A DNA stretch of 64,000 nucleotides from Paenibacillus sp. FSL H8-0048 (GTDB lineage Bacteria; Bacillota; Bacilli; Paenibacillales; Paenibacillaceae): positions 3,472,001-3,536,000 of the forward strand of contig NZ_JBBODF010000001.1 of the NCBI RefSeq assembly GCF_038002825.1, read 5' to 3'. The translations under genes and the position numbers were made by a program. Below are positions 1-8,757 of the stretch, in pieces (the stretch's first letter is position 1; every line of letters starts with the position of its first letter). The notes beneath the pieces are model-generated. The model saw nothing but the letters and a program-made list of their open reading frames with translations. It did not search any database and was not told where the DNA came from.

Positions 1-582
1 GAAGCCGCCGTCCGGGTTCTGCTTGGCCAGAATCTCTGCCAGCAGCTTAGATTGTGTCCATTTCGCATTTGCCGGGATGGTATAACTGCCGGAATCAAGA
101 GCCAGCAGGGCATAAACCGGATTATTCAGCGTCTGGCCGGTGATTGCATCGTGATTGTAGAGCTTCTCGATCAGGTTGTAGCCTGCCACCTTCTCAGGGT
201 CGCCGCCCAGTGCCTTAACGGCAAGCGTGATCCGGGCATAATCCGTAGCTCTGGCAAAAACACCCTTAGCCTCACTCACCTTACCCTCAAGCGCCTTCAG
301 ATAGCTGGCAGGTACCTTGTAGCCTGCTTGTGCAAGGCCAATCGCCTGCCAGTCGGACTGGACTCCGTTCTTCAGCATGAATTCCGCAGTAGCATAGACC
401 GCAGCGGTTACGCTGGCTGCCTCACTTGCGGGCAGAGCGGATACCGCTGGTGCGGAAGTTCCGCCTGTCTGTGCAGCAGCAGCTTGTCCTGCCGGAGCTA
501 CAGCTGCTCCCAGCAGTGCGAACAGCATAATGACAGCAAGTCCCAGCCGTGTGAACCTGGATGATAGAGAATGGTTCTTCAT
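1..582 (-). CDS. Secreted alpha/alpha-toroid (prenyltransferase-repeat-like) protein, partial; probable cobalamin-related surface protein
   Basis: Only the N-terminal 194 residues are in the window; the gene continues past base 1. The start ATG (580-582) has an AAAGAGG ribosome site about 6 bases upstream. Residues 1-37 form a signal peptide (basic start, hydrophobic core LAVIMLFALLGAAVA, small residues before the likely cleavage). The rest is helical, with repeats such as ATAEFMLKNG, DYARITLAVKALGGDP and LLAEILAKQNPDGGF. The last is typical of squalene-cyclase/prenyltransferase toroid repeats, the fold also used by intrinsic factor and transcobalamin. The cobalamin riboswitch upstream suggests B12 or cobinamide binding or uptake at the cell surface; that role is inference. 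The missing C-terminus would show whether a DUF4430-type domain or S-layer anchor follows. Confidence 0.8.
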   Translation of the reverse strand, partial: MKNHSLSSRFTRLGLAVIMLFALLGAAVAPAGQAAAAQTGGTSAPAVSALPASEAASVTAAVYATAEFMLKNGVQSDWQAIGLAQAGYKVPASYLKALEGKVSEAKGVFARATDYARITLAVKALGGDPEKVAGYNLIEKLYNHDAITGQTLNNPVYALLALDSGSYTIPANAKWTQSKLLAEILAKQNPDGGF

Positions 583-652
583 AACTAACCTCTTTCCTGA
601 AATAGAATGGATGAATCCTGCTTCCTCCGCCAAAAGAGCGGCAACCTAAAGA

Positions 653-697
653 CCGCCCTGTGCAGGGCGGCCGGGGAAGAACTTTCGCACAGGGCGG
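653..697 (-). promoter_or_regulatory. Competing hairpins between riboswitch and start codon (possible expression platform)
   Basis: The 11-base arm at 653-663 is the exact reverse complement of 687-697, and 653-670 (CCGCCCTGTGCAGGGCGG) is itself a palindrome using the same bases. The two pairings exclude each other, as expected of a switching expression platform. There is no long U-run after the stem, so control could be by a weak terminator or by effects on the leader. The role is inferred. Confidence 0.5.
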
Positions 698-814
698 CTG
701 AAGGGAGCCGGTTGCTCTCCCACATTACATACAATACAGCGCATACAGCCCTCGCCAATATCAGATATCAGCATCTGCTTCCACATTCTTACCCCCGAAG
801 AATAGAAACAACAA

Positions 815-1034
815 TGAAAAAGGCAGGTCTCCTGGCTCATACTTCACCGCTTCCCCCGCCTTCCCATCCGCTTAGCAGACAGTGGCACCTCAGGAGTCGC
901 TCCGTATTTACAGTGGCGGGACCGCGCCGGACTTGCACCGGGCTTCCCTTTTAAGCAGATTCTTCTATTAGACATAGCCCTGCCAGCTTCTGCTGGCGAC
1001 AGCGCGCGGTCTCTAAGGCAATCTGCACCTTTTC
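815..1034 (-). ncRNA. Cobalamin (AdoCbl-type) riboswitch aptamer
   Basis: Read on the minus strand, the region has the canonical cobalamin riboswitch blocks in order: AAAAGGGAAGCCCGGTGCAA, GTCCGGCGCGGTCCCGCCAC, GCCACTGTCTGC, GGATGGGAAGGCG and the 3' B12-box end AGCCAGGAGACCTGCC. The closing stem P1 can form between GAAAAGG.GCAG (about 1023-1034) and CTGCCTTTTTC (about 815-825). It lies in the leader of the secreted toroid protein starting at 582, so B12 should repress that gene. Family assignment is secure; exact ends are approximate. Confidence 0.96.
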
Positions 1035-1292
1035 CTCAAGCTTATTAAATTTTAATATTCTCAAACCATCATATCGACTATTCCCCTGTATGTCTATAGA
1101 CAAGCTATATCTATTCCATCCGTCGCGAGACCCCGTCTATTCCCCAGCAAAAATCCTGAACAGCACATGCCCGCTCCCCGGCACATCATACTATTCAGGA
1201 CTATAAAAGTTACTCTTCTGCTGCTGATCAAGACGTTGGTCTGCTGTAATCAACTCGATGGCGAACCTATGGAAACCTCGGCAGAAGGCCGA

Positions 1293-1471
1293 TTGTATTC
1301 CGTACATCAGAATTAGTATAAAAGCAGCCGTTAACGCATTCTGTTGCACTCCATACCACCGATTACAGCAAATTCCCCTCAGCCGGGCCAAATCCCAAAA
1401 ATCTACTGCACCAAATACAACAGAACGCCATATAAGGCTCAATATGCCTCATTCTAGTGTACAAAGTGCAA
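1293..1471. repeat. Palindrome quartet A (spacing 51/62/51)
   Basis: Four 15-bp units start at 1293, 1344, 1406 and 1457. Each has 6-bp arms around a 3-bp centre: TTGTATTCCGTACAT, TTGCACTCCATACCA, CTGCACCAAATACAA, GTGTACAAAGTGCAA. Centres are pyrimidine-rich in units 1-2 and purine-rich in units 3-4, so the second pair is inverted relative to the first. The 36-bp stretches between units 1-2 and 3-4 begin CAGAA and end TTCTG or TTCTA. Noncoding, between the 3' end of the GTPase/tubulin operon and the cobalamin riboswitch. No known element name. Confidence 0.75.
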
Positions 1472-1584
1472 TTGAGCAGCTTCTTTCGGACATAAGCATA
1501 ACTATCTTCTACATTTCACATATTTCAGCCTGCCATACCCATTCTACCGTAATGTGCCAAACTAGCTCCCCACGTTATGCTTAA

Positions 1585-1763
1585 ATGTAATCTGTACAAC
1601 TAAACCGTCTGATTTACCGCCAAATGTACCTTTAGCTGTATTTCGTACACCTAAAATGCTTATGTACCCGGCTTTTCGCCCTTTCGGGCAAATTTAGTTG
1701 TATGGAATACAATTAAGAGAGGTACGCCTTCTTTTTCACTGTTTTTAGTTGTACAGAGTACAC
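1585..1763. repeat. Palindrome quartet B (spacing 51/62/51)
   Basis: Units start at 1585, 1636, 1698 and 1749: ATGTAATCTGTACAA, CTGTATTTCGTACAC, TTGTATGGAATACAA, TTGTACAGAGTACAC. The spacing is the same as in quartet A, 114 bp after its end. Here the flanking arms extend the palindromes as TTTAG...CTAAA, for example around 1631-1655 and 1693. Quartet A has TTCTA/CAGAA instead, so arms differ between copies but remain roughly self-complementary. Confidence 0.78.
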
Positions 1764-1789
1764 CTATCTCTGTAAGCAATGTTACTCAG

Positions 1790-1935
1790 GACCATTACTC
1801 GATAACAAGTCAAAAACGTCTGTTAGTTGGTGAGACGGCTAAGTGACTCAGTAGCATTAGTCGATAACGTTGGTCGTTAGGTGCAGTCGATTACGGCAGT
1901 CAATTACGTTAGTCAGTAGCGCCCGTCGATTTGCT
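1790..1935. repeat. Imperfect short GTCGATTACG-like repeats
   Basis: GTCGATAACG, GTCGATTACG, GTCAATTACG and CCCGTCGATTT recur irregularly in this noncoding stretch just before the end of the GAP1-like gene. The spacing is not regular and no longer structure is evident. The remaining noncoding bases between 1035 and 1996 show nothing else I can support. Confidence 0.4.
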
Positions 1936-1996
1936 TTACTCGAAGATTTACCTGCTCATTAGTTAAAAGCTTAAACAGCCTGTTAATGCCACAGCT

Positions 1997-4900
1997 TTAT
2001 TCCGCGTCCGTGTCCGCTTCCGGGCTTGCAGAAGCGGATGGCTCTGCACTAGGCGCGGCTGTGGCTGCAGCTTCCGGGGCGCTGCCCGGATCTGCCTCCA
2101 GCTTCAGCGAGTATCTTCCGGCGGTGATCATATCACCTGCCGCCAGCTTCGCGCCTGCTGATAGCTCCACCGTCACCTCGTATACGCGTGACGGAGGAGT
2201 CCCCGCCGCCGCTGGAGAGGCGGCGGCTCCACTATCTGCATCGCCGTCTACTCCTGCGCCTGCTTCACCCTTCACATCGCCGTCTACTCCGGCGCCTGTC
2301 TCACCCTTCGCATCGCCGTCTACTCCGGCGCCTGTCTCACCCCTCACATCGCTGTCTACTCCAGCGCCTGCTTCACCCTTCGCATCGCCGTCTACTCCGG
2401 CGCCTGTCTCACCCTTCGCATCGCCGTCTACTCCGGCGCCTGCTGCAACCTGGCAACTGCTAACCGTTGCCTTGACCTCGTAGTCCGTAACGCCGCTGGC
2501 GGACTCCACGCCTACCCGCTCCGGCTTGAAGGCGGAGCATTCCGCAGCATCAGTGAAGCTGAACAACAGCTTCACGCCGTTATTCTTACCAGCTTCTCCG
2601 TCCCCCGCATCCACGCCGTTATTCTTACCCGCTTCTCCACTTCCTGCTCCGCCGTCCGCGTTTCCGCCAGTTCCCGCATCACCGCCGTTATTCCCGCCTG
2701 TCTCTCCATCACCGCCGACAAGCCGGACAGAGACCGGGGCCGCTGCAGCGGCTTGTCCGGTCACTGCCGGAAGCGGGCTGGGGCTGGCCACCGGCGCAGC
2801 TGTATCCTTGCCGCGTCCCCCAAGCTGGCTCAGCAGGATAACCGCCGCAATCAGAATGATCCCGAGGATGCTCCCTGAGATCAGGATTTGAAATCGGCTG
2901 CGGCTGACCCACCGCGCCAGCGGCGAAGCCAGCTGGGCGCGGGCTTCATTGTAGACAGTCTGCATGGCAGGCGTTGCTGTGTCGAGATGGGTTTTGCGGA
3001 ATTCCCGGTTCTTGAACGCCTCGCGGTCGCTTTTCAGGAAATACCGCAGCACGGCCCGCTTGTAATTCGGCCATAGCTTCTTGCCTGAGCTTGCGAACAG
3101 CCAGCTATGCTGCGACCAGTCCAGGAACCGGTACACTGTCTCCTTGTCATTGCCCGCCTTGCGGACCACCAGATCCAGCAGCGCATCATAATCCAGCGGT
3201 CCGCCTTCACGTTCACTGCTGTGATAGAAGGCCAGCGGCAGCCTGTCGAACGGCTCAAGACTCCGCGCTTCCTTCAACCACCGTGCGCCGAGCAGCTGTA
3301 CATCGTCCAGCTCACGCGGCGTCAATCCGGCAAAAATCTCCTCGTCCGGCGACTCCTCCCCGAACCAGCGGTAGGCCGCGCGCAGCGCATTCGCTTTGCG
3401 CTTCGCAATCGCGTCGAGCGGCGGCTGCCAGTCTGCCGTATCCCGGTAACGCAGGAACGAGATCTCCAGCAGCTGCTCCATCGTCAGCTCGTCCAGCGAG
3501 AGCCGGTTCAGCAGGAAGCGGTCGGCAACGGTGCCCAGCTCCTCCATAACGGACAAGGCCTCCGGGTATACACCGCCTCTGCGGCGCTGCTTCTCTGCCT
3601 GCTGGACCGCTTCATGAACAGCCGTTACCGCCGCTACCGGTTCAGGCTCCCGCTGCAGCTTCTCCAGCAGATATTCCTTGAAGGTATCCCGTACCGCTGC
3701 CTGCTGAAGCACCTCTGGAAGACTCCGGCCGAAGTGACTTACCAGGCGGAGGATATCCGCCGTTCCGGCAGCAGCAGCCAGCCTGGATTCCAGATACGGC
3801 TCGAACAGCGCTCTGCGGAAGAGTGCTTGCGACAGCACTTTTTTGAAGAACGCCTCACTAAGCTCCGCATTGCTCTCAATAATTCCGTAAGCCGCCGCCA
3901 GCACATCCTCCCGGCCCCCGGACTGGCAGTTCAGCATCCCGTTGATGAAGTAATCGACGATCTTCACCCGGTAATTATGGCCCGGCAGCGCGTAATACGC
4001 CTTGAACTGTTCCAGGATTTCCACTGACGGAATCCCCTTCTTGCGGATCAGATCATATTCGCGGTCGAACCGCTCCAGGAACATATCATTCAGCCGCACC
4101 CGCGAGTCCAGCTTCCCCTCCGGCTTCAGATAGGACAGCAAGCCGCTAAGTATAGCGTTCTTGTTGTCTGTATATAAGGCTTCGTTGCCTTGCTCAATTT
4201 CATAAAAAACCGCCAGCTCATTGTAGAGCGCCAGCGACAGCTTACGCTCCGCACTTTCCCCGAGCAGCAGGCTGTCGGCAAACTTAGCGAAATCACGGAG
4301 GCTTCCGCCCTTCTCCACCAGCGTCTTCCAGGCCAGATCGGCATAGATCTGCCGCGACTCGCCGAAGTCGGTATTCAGGAACCTTGCGCCTGCCAGATCG
4401 AAGATATAATCCTTCTCGATATTGCGGTCGCCCGGACGCAGAGAGCCCTTCTCCACGAAGGTCAGATGAATATATTTGCGGCTCTGCGGCTCCTTGGCAT
4501 ACGTGATCACTCCCAGCCTGCGGCGGAAGTCATACGGCAGCGCAGCGAAGAGTACCTCCGTCAGCCGGACTGCACGCTGCGACAGCTCACTGATGGGCAC
4601 ATCCAGCGCTACATAGATTTTCTTCTTCCCGGCTACGGACAGCATTACCGCCTGCAGCAGGGCTTTGAACAGCTCTTCTGTGAATCCTAGACCGGACAGC
4701 ACGCTGCGCGGATCTGACGGCACGTCCAGCTCTCGGGTTGCCACGGGAATCGACTCCAGCTCAGGCAGGGTCCCGCCAGGCTCCCCCTCATAGCTCCGGG
4801 CAAACCCCGCGTGCAGCCAGCTTCCATACCCCTCGACAATCTCTTCGGAACGGATAGGCGGCACCACGAAATTATGGGCAAAAAAAGCGCTCCGCTGCCC

Positions 4901-5188
4901 CGTAAAATCCGCCGCCAGATAACGGCTCTCTCCGATCACAGTCTCATTGCTCTCCGTATGGAACAGGTGCAGCGCAGCCGGATACAGCTCCTCATCCTTC
5001 TCGCCGCGCGCCGTAAGCTCAGCCGGGGCATCGTAGAGACAGAAGGGATGCAGGATTTTTTTGACAAAATTATTATCGAGACTCTCCGATTTCGCTACTG
5101 TATCGAAGCCCTCTGTAGACCGGTACACGCCGCGGCGCTCGCGGGTATACATCTGCTGGGTGATCATGGACCCTGACAATCTGTTCAC
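1997..5188 (-). CDS. GAP1-like GTPase-associated membrane protein with repetitive C-terminal tail
   Basis: 1063 residues; last gene of the minus-strand operon. GTG start at 5188 (GGGGAG 9 bases upstream) overlaps the preceding GTPase gene by 4 bp, indicating translational coupling; ATG at 5167 is an alternative. The N-terminus (about 8-320: TQQMYTRERRGVYRSTEGFD, then LHPFCLYDAP, DVPISELSQRAVRLTEVLFA) resembles the N-terminal and middle domains of 'GTPase-associated protein 1', known next to prokaryotic double-GTPases. Helical middle to about 760, one membrane segment at about 766-788, then a low-complexity Gly/Asp/Ala tail with 12-residue repeats and two short beta-rich stretches. Topology suggests a cytoplasmic GAP1-like body and an exported tail. 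Family call is from memory and moderate; the exact job is unknown. Confidence 0.7.
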   Translation of the reverse strand: MNRLSGSMITQQMYTRERRGVYRSTEGFDTVAKSESLDNNFVKKILHPFCLYDAPAELTARGEKDEELYPAALHLFHTESNETVIGESRYLAADFTGQRSAFFAHNFVVPPIRSEEIVEGYGSWLHAGFARSYEGEPGGTLPELESIPVATRELDVPSDPRSVLSGLGFTEELFKALLQAVMLSVAGKKKIYVALDVPISELSQRAVRLTEVLFAALPYDFRRRLGVITYAKEPQSRKYIHLTFVEKGSLRPGDRNIEKDYIFDLAGARFLNTDFGESRQIYADLAWKTLVEKGGSLRDFAKFADSLLLGESAERKLSLALYNELAVFYEIEQGNEALYTDNKNAILSGLLSYLKPEGKLDSRVRLNDMFLERFDREYDLIRKKGIPSVEILEQFKAYYALPGHNYRVKIVDYFINGMLNCQSGGREDVLAAAYGIIESNAELSEAFFKKVLSQALFRRALFEPYLESRLAAAAGTADILRLVSHFGRSLPEVLQQAAVRDTFKEYLLEKLQREPEPVAAVTAVHEAVQQAEKQRRRGGVYPEALSVMEELGTVADRFLLNRLSLDELTMEQLLEISFLRYRDTADWQPPLDAIAKRKANALRAAYRWFGEESPDEEIFAGLTPRELDDVQLLGARWLKEARSLEPFDRLPLAFYHSSEREGGPLDYDALLDLVVRKAGNDKETVYRFLDWSQHSWLFASSGKKLWPNYKRAVLRYFLKSDREAFKNREFRKTHLDTATPAMQTVYNEARAQLASPLARWVSRSRFQILISGSILGIILIAAVILLSQLGGRGKDTAAPVASPSPLPAVTGQAAAAAPVSVRLVGGDGETGGNNGGDAGTGGNADGGAGSGEAGKNNGVDAGDGEAGKNNGVKLLFSFTDAAECSAFKPERVGVESASGVTDYEVKATVSSCQVAAGAGVDGDAKGETGAGVDGDAKGEAGAGVDSDVRGETGAGVDGDAKGETGAGVDGDVKGEAGAGVDGDADSGAAASPAAAGTPPSRVYEVTVELSAGAKLAAGDMITAGRYSLKLEADPGSAPEAAATAAPSAEPSASASPEADTDAE
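2238..2453. repeat. Six 36-bp in-frame tandem repeats inside the GAP1-like gene
   Basis: Six copies of a 36-bp unit encode 12-residue repeats of the type GAGVDGDAKGET in the exported tail of the GAP1-like protein. Copies differ at a few positions (D/S, K/V/R, T/A). The unit keeps frame, so slippage would change tail length without breaking the protein. Confidence 0.9.
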
Positions 5189-6447
5189 GGCCCGTCGCTC
5201 CCCTCAATATAATTCAGCTTGTGCAGCAGCCAGATGAACGGCTCATCGACCCGGATCGGACTGACCACACCCTCTATCCTTTGATTGACCGGATTGCTGC
5301 CCAGCGCAGACACGGCGAAATACCCCGTATTGGCAAAATACACATCCATCGTATCCTTGAACGGACGGTCCACCTTCTCAATGAAGCGCCGGATCTCACC
5401 GTCGATGTTGTGGAACTCGTCCATATTCAGCGTTTTGCGGTGCACGTAGTTGTTGAACACATTGCTGTTCGACTTGATGTAGTCTCCATCCTCATCCTTG
5501 AGGGAGTGAAGCATATCGCTTTTGGCCAGGACGACTGCGGTCGGAATCTCGGTCTTGCTCTTCTCCTGATAGGCGATGAAATCACCGAACATGGTCAGCA
5601 CCACATCACGCGGCTCATCATACTGCGATACCCACTCTCCCGGGCGGTCGCCGAAGTTAATGCGGATCTTCTCCCGGACCGAACGGATCTGCAGCGGATC
5701 GACCATGAACAGTATCCCTGCGGAGTTCTTAATATGCTGGCCGTGCAGGCCTAAGTAATCCTGATCGACCATGCCTTCACCGGCTACATCGAAGAACACC
5801 AGCGTCAGCGGGGGCTTGGACTCATCCTTGAAGATGAATTGGAAAATAAACGGCTCCTGCATCTTCTCCTTCTGGGTAGACGCCAGCAGATCCCCGCGCT
5901 CGAACAGCGGCTCCTCATACAGGGTGCGGAATTTGCGGCTGATCTCAGCGTTCAGCGGCATACAGGCTGCGTCGAAATGCCCTGCCGTTGTATGCTGAAG
6001 CGTATGGATCAGCGAGGTCATATAGACCGACTTCCCGACCTGGGAAGCGCCGATAATCGAAATAATATTGCTTGGCACCTTGCCAGCCGTTACAGGCAGC
6101 TCGTTATGGCAGGACGGACAGAGCCGTCTGCGGGTCATCACCCCATAGCGGTCGGTGAGCCCGGTCAGTACGTTGTCGGTATAATGATGATACTCCTCCG
6201 GGATATCCGCCGGCTGCAGAACCGCTTCCATATCATCCACCGTATCGAGGCCGAAGCGCTCCCGGTATTTATTCAGCAGATCATCCTCACCAAGCGCATA
6301 ATTCTCATCATCCTCACGGCTGTGCATGGCCCGGAACACCACTTCCTCCGGCTCAAAGCGGGTGAAGCAGAACGGGCAGACAATATCGTAATACAGCGGC
6401 CTCGCTGCAGGCTGATTCTTCTTCATGAAACGGCTAAAAAAAGACAT
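5185..6447 (-). CDS. Zinc-ribbon P-loop GTPase (DO-GTPase2-like)
   Basis: 420 residues, ATG with GAGGAGG 7 bases upstream. A split zinc ribbon is visible: CPFC at 24-27 and CPSC at 110-113. The P-loop GASQVGKS is at 133-140, followed by a DVAGEG switch-like motif (about 220) and a base-recognition motif AKSD in VVLAKSDML. This pattern suits the double-GTPase families described next to GAP1 proteins. Cytoplasmic by composition. It overlaps the GAP1-like gene by 4 bp, so the two proteins probably act as a pair. The substrate is GTP by motif; the cellular target cannot be read from sequence. Confidence 0.75.
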   Translation of the reverse strand: MSFFSRFMKKNQPAARPLYYDIVCPFCFTRFEPEEVVFRAMHSREDDENYALGEDDLLNKYRERFGLDTVDDMEAVLQPADIPEEYHHYTDNVLTGLTDRYGVMTRRRLCPSCHNELPVTAGKVPSNIISIIGASQVGKSVYMTSLIHTLQHTTAGHFDAACMPLNAEISRKFRTLYEEPLFERGDLLASTQKEKMQEPFIFQFIFKDESKPPLTLVFFDVAGEGMVDQDYLGLHGQHIKNSAGILFMVDPLQIRSVREKIRINFGDRPGEWVSQYDEPRDVVLTMFGDFIAYQEKSKTEIPTAVVLAKSDMLHSLKDEDGDYIKSNSNVFNNYVHRKTLNMDEFHNIDGEIRRFIEKVDRPFKDTMDVYFANTGYFAVSALGSNPVNQRIEGVVSPIRVDEPFIWLLHKLNYIEGSDGP

Positions 6448-6495
6448 CTCTCATCCTCCTCAGGGTTGTTTCAGCACCCGGTATGCTGCTCCCGC

Positions 6496-7131
6496 TCACT
6501 CGGGAACAAGCTCATAATACGTCCCGTATTTTGGCCCGTCGGTGAAAAAAATACGGATGAAGTCGTCCTTGCCGACCTCAATCGGCGGGAGCTGGTTGCG
6601 CCCGGGAGCGAAGTCCTGGACGAACGGGAACCTTGCACCGTCCTCCTTGGAGGATGGATGCGCATCCCGCTTTTTGACATAGCAGAGCACTTCCTTTGGT
6701 ACCGGCACCTCGGCAGTAATCGTCATCTGCACGGTTTTCAGCTTGCTGAACAACCCTTTTTTGTGCTGGACCGCATAGTAGATCCTCGCTTTGCCCGCGC
6801 TGACGAGCGCCCGGTTCCCGCCATCCTGCTGACGGACCAGCAGCGTCTCCCCATTCTCACTGAGCCGCACATAAATGGTGTAAGCCACCATTCCGATCTC
6901 GTCCAGCCGGTCCCGGTACCCGTTATTCGCTTTGTATTCTTCACGCGTGTAGAGCTTCATGCCCGGAGGCGGATGCTCATGACTGTCCGGCGCCTCCGCA
7001 GAGGCCTTATGAATATATACCGCCTGTACACCGTCCGGCCAGCGCCAGCGCAGCGTACAGAACCGGTCCTCTACTCTGGATACAACTTCGGTAATCACCG
7101 GTGCTCCAGCGTCTGCCTCGGCGTACTTCAT
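6496..7131 (-). CDS. Beta-rich protein of unknown function in the GTPase/tubulin operon
   Basis: About 211 residues from the ATG at 7131; an in-frame ATG at 7155 is also possible, but AAGGGG lies about 10 bases before 7131. No signal peptide or membrane segment. The sequence has alternating hydrophobic/aromatic strands (CTLRWRWPDGVQAVYIHK, YTIYVRL, ARIYYAVQ, IRIFFTDGPKYGTYYEL), suggesting one or two fibronectin/Ig-like beta sandwiches. I do not recognise a family. It sits between the membrane vWA protein and the GTPase with a gap of only 30 bp on the vWA side, so it is probably a cytoplasmic adaptor of the same complex. Confidence 0.65.
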   Translation of the reverse strand: MKYAEADAGAPVITEVVSRVEDRFCTLRWRWPDGVQAVYIHKASAEAPDSHEHPPPGMKLYTREEYKANNGYRDRLDEIGMVAYTIYVRLSENGETLLVRQQDGGNRALVSAGKARIYYAVQHKKGLFSKLKTVQMTITAEVPVPKEVLCYVKKRDAHPSSKEDGARFPFVQDFAPGRNQLPPIEVGKDDFIRIFFTDGPKYGTYYELVPE

Positions 7132-7161
7132 GGCAACCTGCCCCTTTCCCTGCATCTGGCT

Positions 7162-8433
7162 TTAGAACCCTTTACTGCCGCGGTTACGGCGGGGTGAATG
7201 AATACTGTCCACAGGCGCATTAGCAGCCCCCGCAGCTCTTCCCCGGCGCGACAAGCGCCCTTCCCCTACAGGTACGATATATGTGAACAAGGTGAGAATA
7301 GCCGCCAGAACGAGCAGCGCCAGCAACCGGGTTATAGGGTCCCAGAGCGTGTCGCCGTTCAAGCCGGATTCCAGAATCAGCCCTGCCACAAGTCCCGATA
7401 CCGCGCCCCCGATACTGAAGCTCCGGGCCAGATGGCGGTTATCGAACACAATGCCAAGGCCCAGACCCAGCGACGTACCAAGCAGCACCAAGGCCAGCAC
7501 ACGCACCACAGCATAATAAGGGCTGTCTGCGGTCTGGTCACTGCGTTCGGTCAGCAGTGTCCGGTCTCCCAGACGGTCATAAATCTGCTGGAATACATCG
7601 CCAAGCCGGTTCGCATCAGCCACATCATAGTACTGTCCACCGGTACCGCTCGCGATATTCTGGAGCAGATTTGCACCGGACGGATCATCCAGGGCCAGCC
7701 CGATCGTATTTATTTTTATTCCCCGTGCCACATAGTCTGTCAGCTCCGTAGAGGTATTGAACTGGCTGACGCCGTCGGATAAAAGAATAACCATCGCCCC
7801 GCGGTCTGCGCCGTCCTCATGAATCACCTTCATCGCTTCAGCCAGCGCACCGCTGATGTTCGTTCCGCCTTCGGTCGTCTTCAGGCTGCTGATGACCTCC
7901 ATTACCTTCTCGCGGTTCGCCTCTTTGGAGAGCGGGAGCAGCGGCTGGACGACGGAAGCTTCATTGCTGAAGGTGACCACAGCGACTTTGTTGTCTTTTT
8001 TGAGCTGCTGCACCAGATTCTTGGCCGCCGCGTAGCGCCGGTCTGTCGGGTCGCTCTGCGACATGCTGCCGGAATCATCGATCACCATGACGACATTCTT
8101 CACCGGCTTGCTGCCGCCGAAGTTCAGCTCGTACACGAACTCGGTCAGCGTACCCACGCCGAGCAGCAGCACGACCATGAGCGGGAACATTTTCCACGAG
8201 GTGCCCAGGTAACGCAGCTTCCAGGATTGTCCGTTCAGCCTCGGCGAGATCGTCTCTGCGACCAGAGCGCCTATTCCGACACATAAAGCCACGATAGCAA
8301 AATAAATGCCGACCAGCACCATCTGAGGTAAATCATACGGCCTGCGGTCCAGCAGCAGCTCACCAAGCACAAACGCTACACCCGCGCCGAGCAGACTGAA
8401 CAGCAGCAGGAGCAGATTGATTTTTCGCTGCAT
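7162..8433 (-). CDS. Membrane-anchored von Willebrand factor A domain protein
   Basis: 423 residues. Three N-terminal membrane segments (about 5-27, 35-58, 80-100) precede a vWA domain (about 112-295). Its metal site is intact: DDSGSMS, the Thr in TEGGTNISGAL and LLSDGVS. Three further membrane segments follow (about 310-405) with a basic C-terminal tail. vWA domains bind protein partners through the metal site, often in complexes with ATPases or GTPases. Downstream genes follow closely, whereas a 923-bp repeat-filled gap separates it from the 808-aa gene upstream in the operon; it may also have its own promoter. Confidence is high for the domain, low for the role. Confidence 0.85.
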   Translation of the reverse strand: MQRKINLLLLLFSLLGAGVAFVLGELLLDRRPYDLPQMVLVGIYFAIVALCVGIGALVAETISPRLNGQSWKLRYLGTSWKMFPLMVVLLLGVGTLTEFVYELNFGGSKPVKNVVMVIDDSGSMSQSDPTDRRYAAAKNLVQQLKKDNKVAVVTFSNEASVVQPLLPLSKEANREKVMEVISSLKTTEGGTNISGALAEAMKVIHEDGADRGAMVILLSDGVSQFNTSTELTDYVARGIKINTIGLALDDPSGANLLQNIASGTGGQYYDVADANRLGDVFQQIYDRLGDRTLLTERSDQTADSPYYAVVRVLALVLLGTSLGLGLGIVFDNRHLARSFSIGGAVSGLVAGLILESGLNGDTLWDPITRLLALLVLAAILTLFTYIVPVGEGRLSRRGRAAGAANAPVDSIHSPRRNRGSKGF

Positions 8434-8624
8434 TGCATTTCATCCTTTCCGGGAAAAGCTTGATCATCACACGCTTCCCCATTCCATTCTATTGCACATC
8501 CGGCAGTGGAATGAATGAGAATTGTCCTATGAAGCCTGTTAGTGTAGGCACGCACCCACATCCGGGACCCGGAGCATGGGCATTATTATGGTAAGCTTTC
8601 GGATCTCCGGCCGCCTCATGACTC

Positions 8625-8744
8625 AGGTGCATTAGTGCTCCTCAATTGGTGGTTTTGCACACTTTCGGCGTAATCAGGGGCACTAATGCTCCTCATTTGG
8701 CAGTTCGGCATACTTTCGGTGAAATCAGGGGCATTATTACTGAC
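8625..8744. repeat. Palindrome array C1 (three units, 51-bp spacing)
   Basis: Three 18-bp units start at 8625, 8676 and 8727: AGGTGCATTAGTGCTCCT, AGGGGCACTAATGCTCCT, AGGGGCATTATTACTGAC. The first two are good palindromes and the third is degenerate. Both steps are exactly 51 bp. The next array begins 31 bp after the third unit's start. Noncoding. Confidence 0.7.
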
Positions 8745-8757
8745 ACTCGCCAGCATC

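Noticed and set aside
607..954. 115-aa plus-strand ORF over the riboswitch
   Set aside because: It overlaps the conserved cobalamin aptamer and has no coding character.
5839..7197. 452-aa plus-strand ORF
   Set aside because: Shadow of the GTPase and beta-rich genes; spans two genes antisense.
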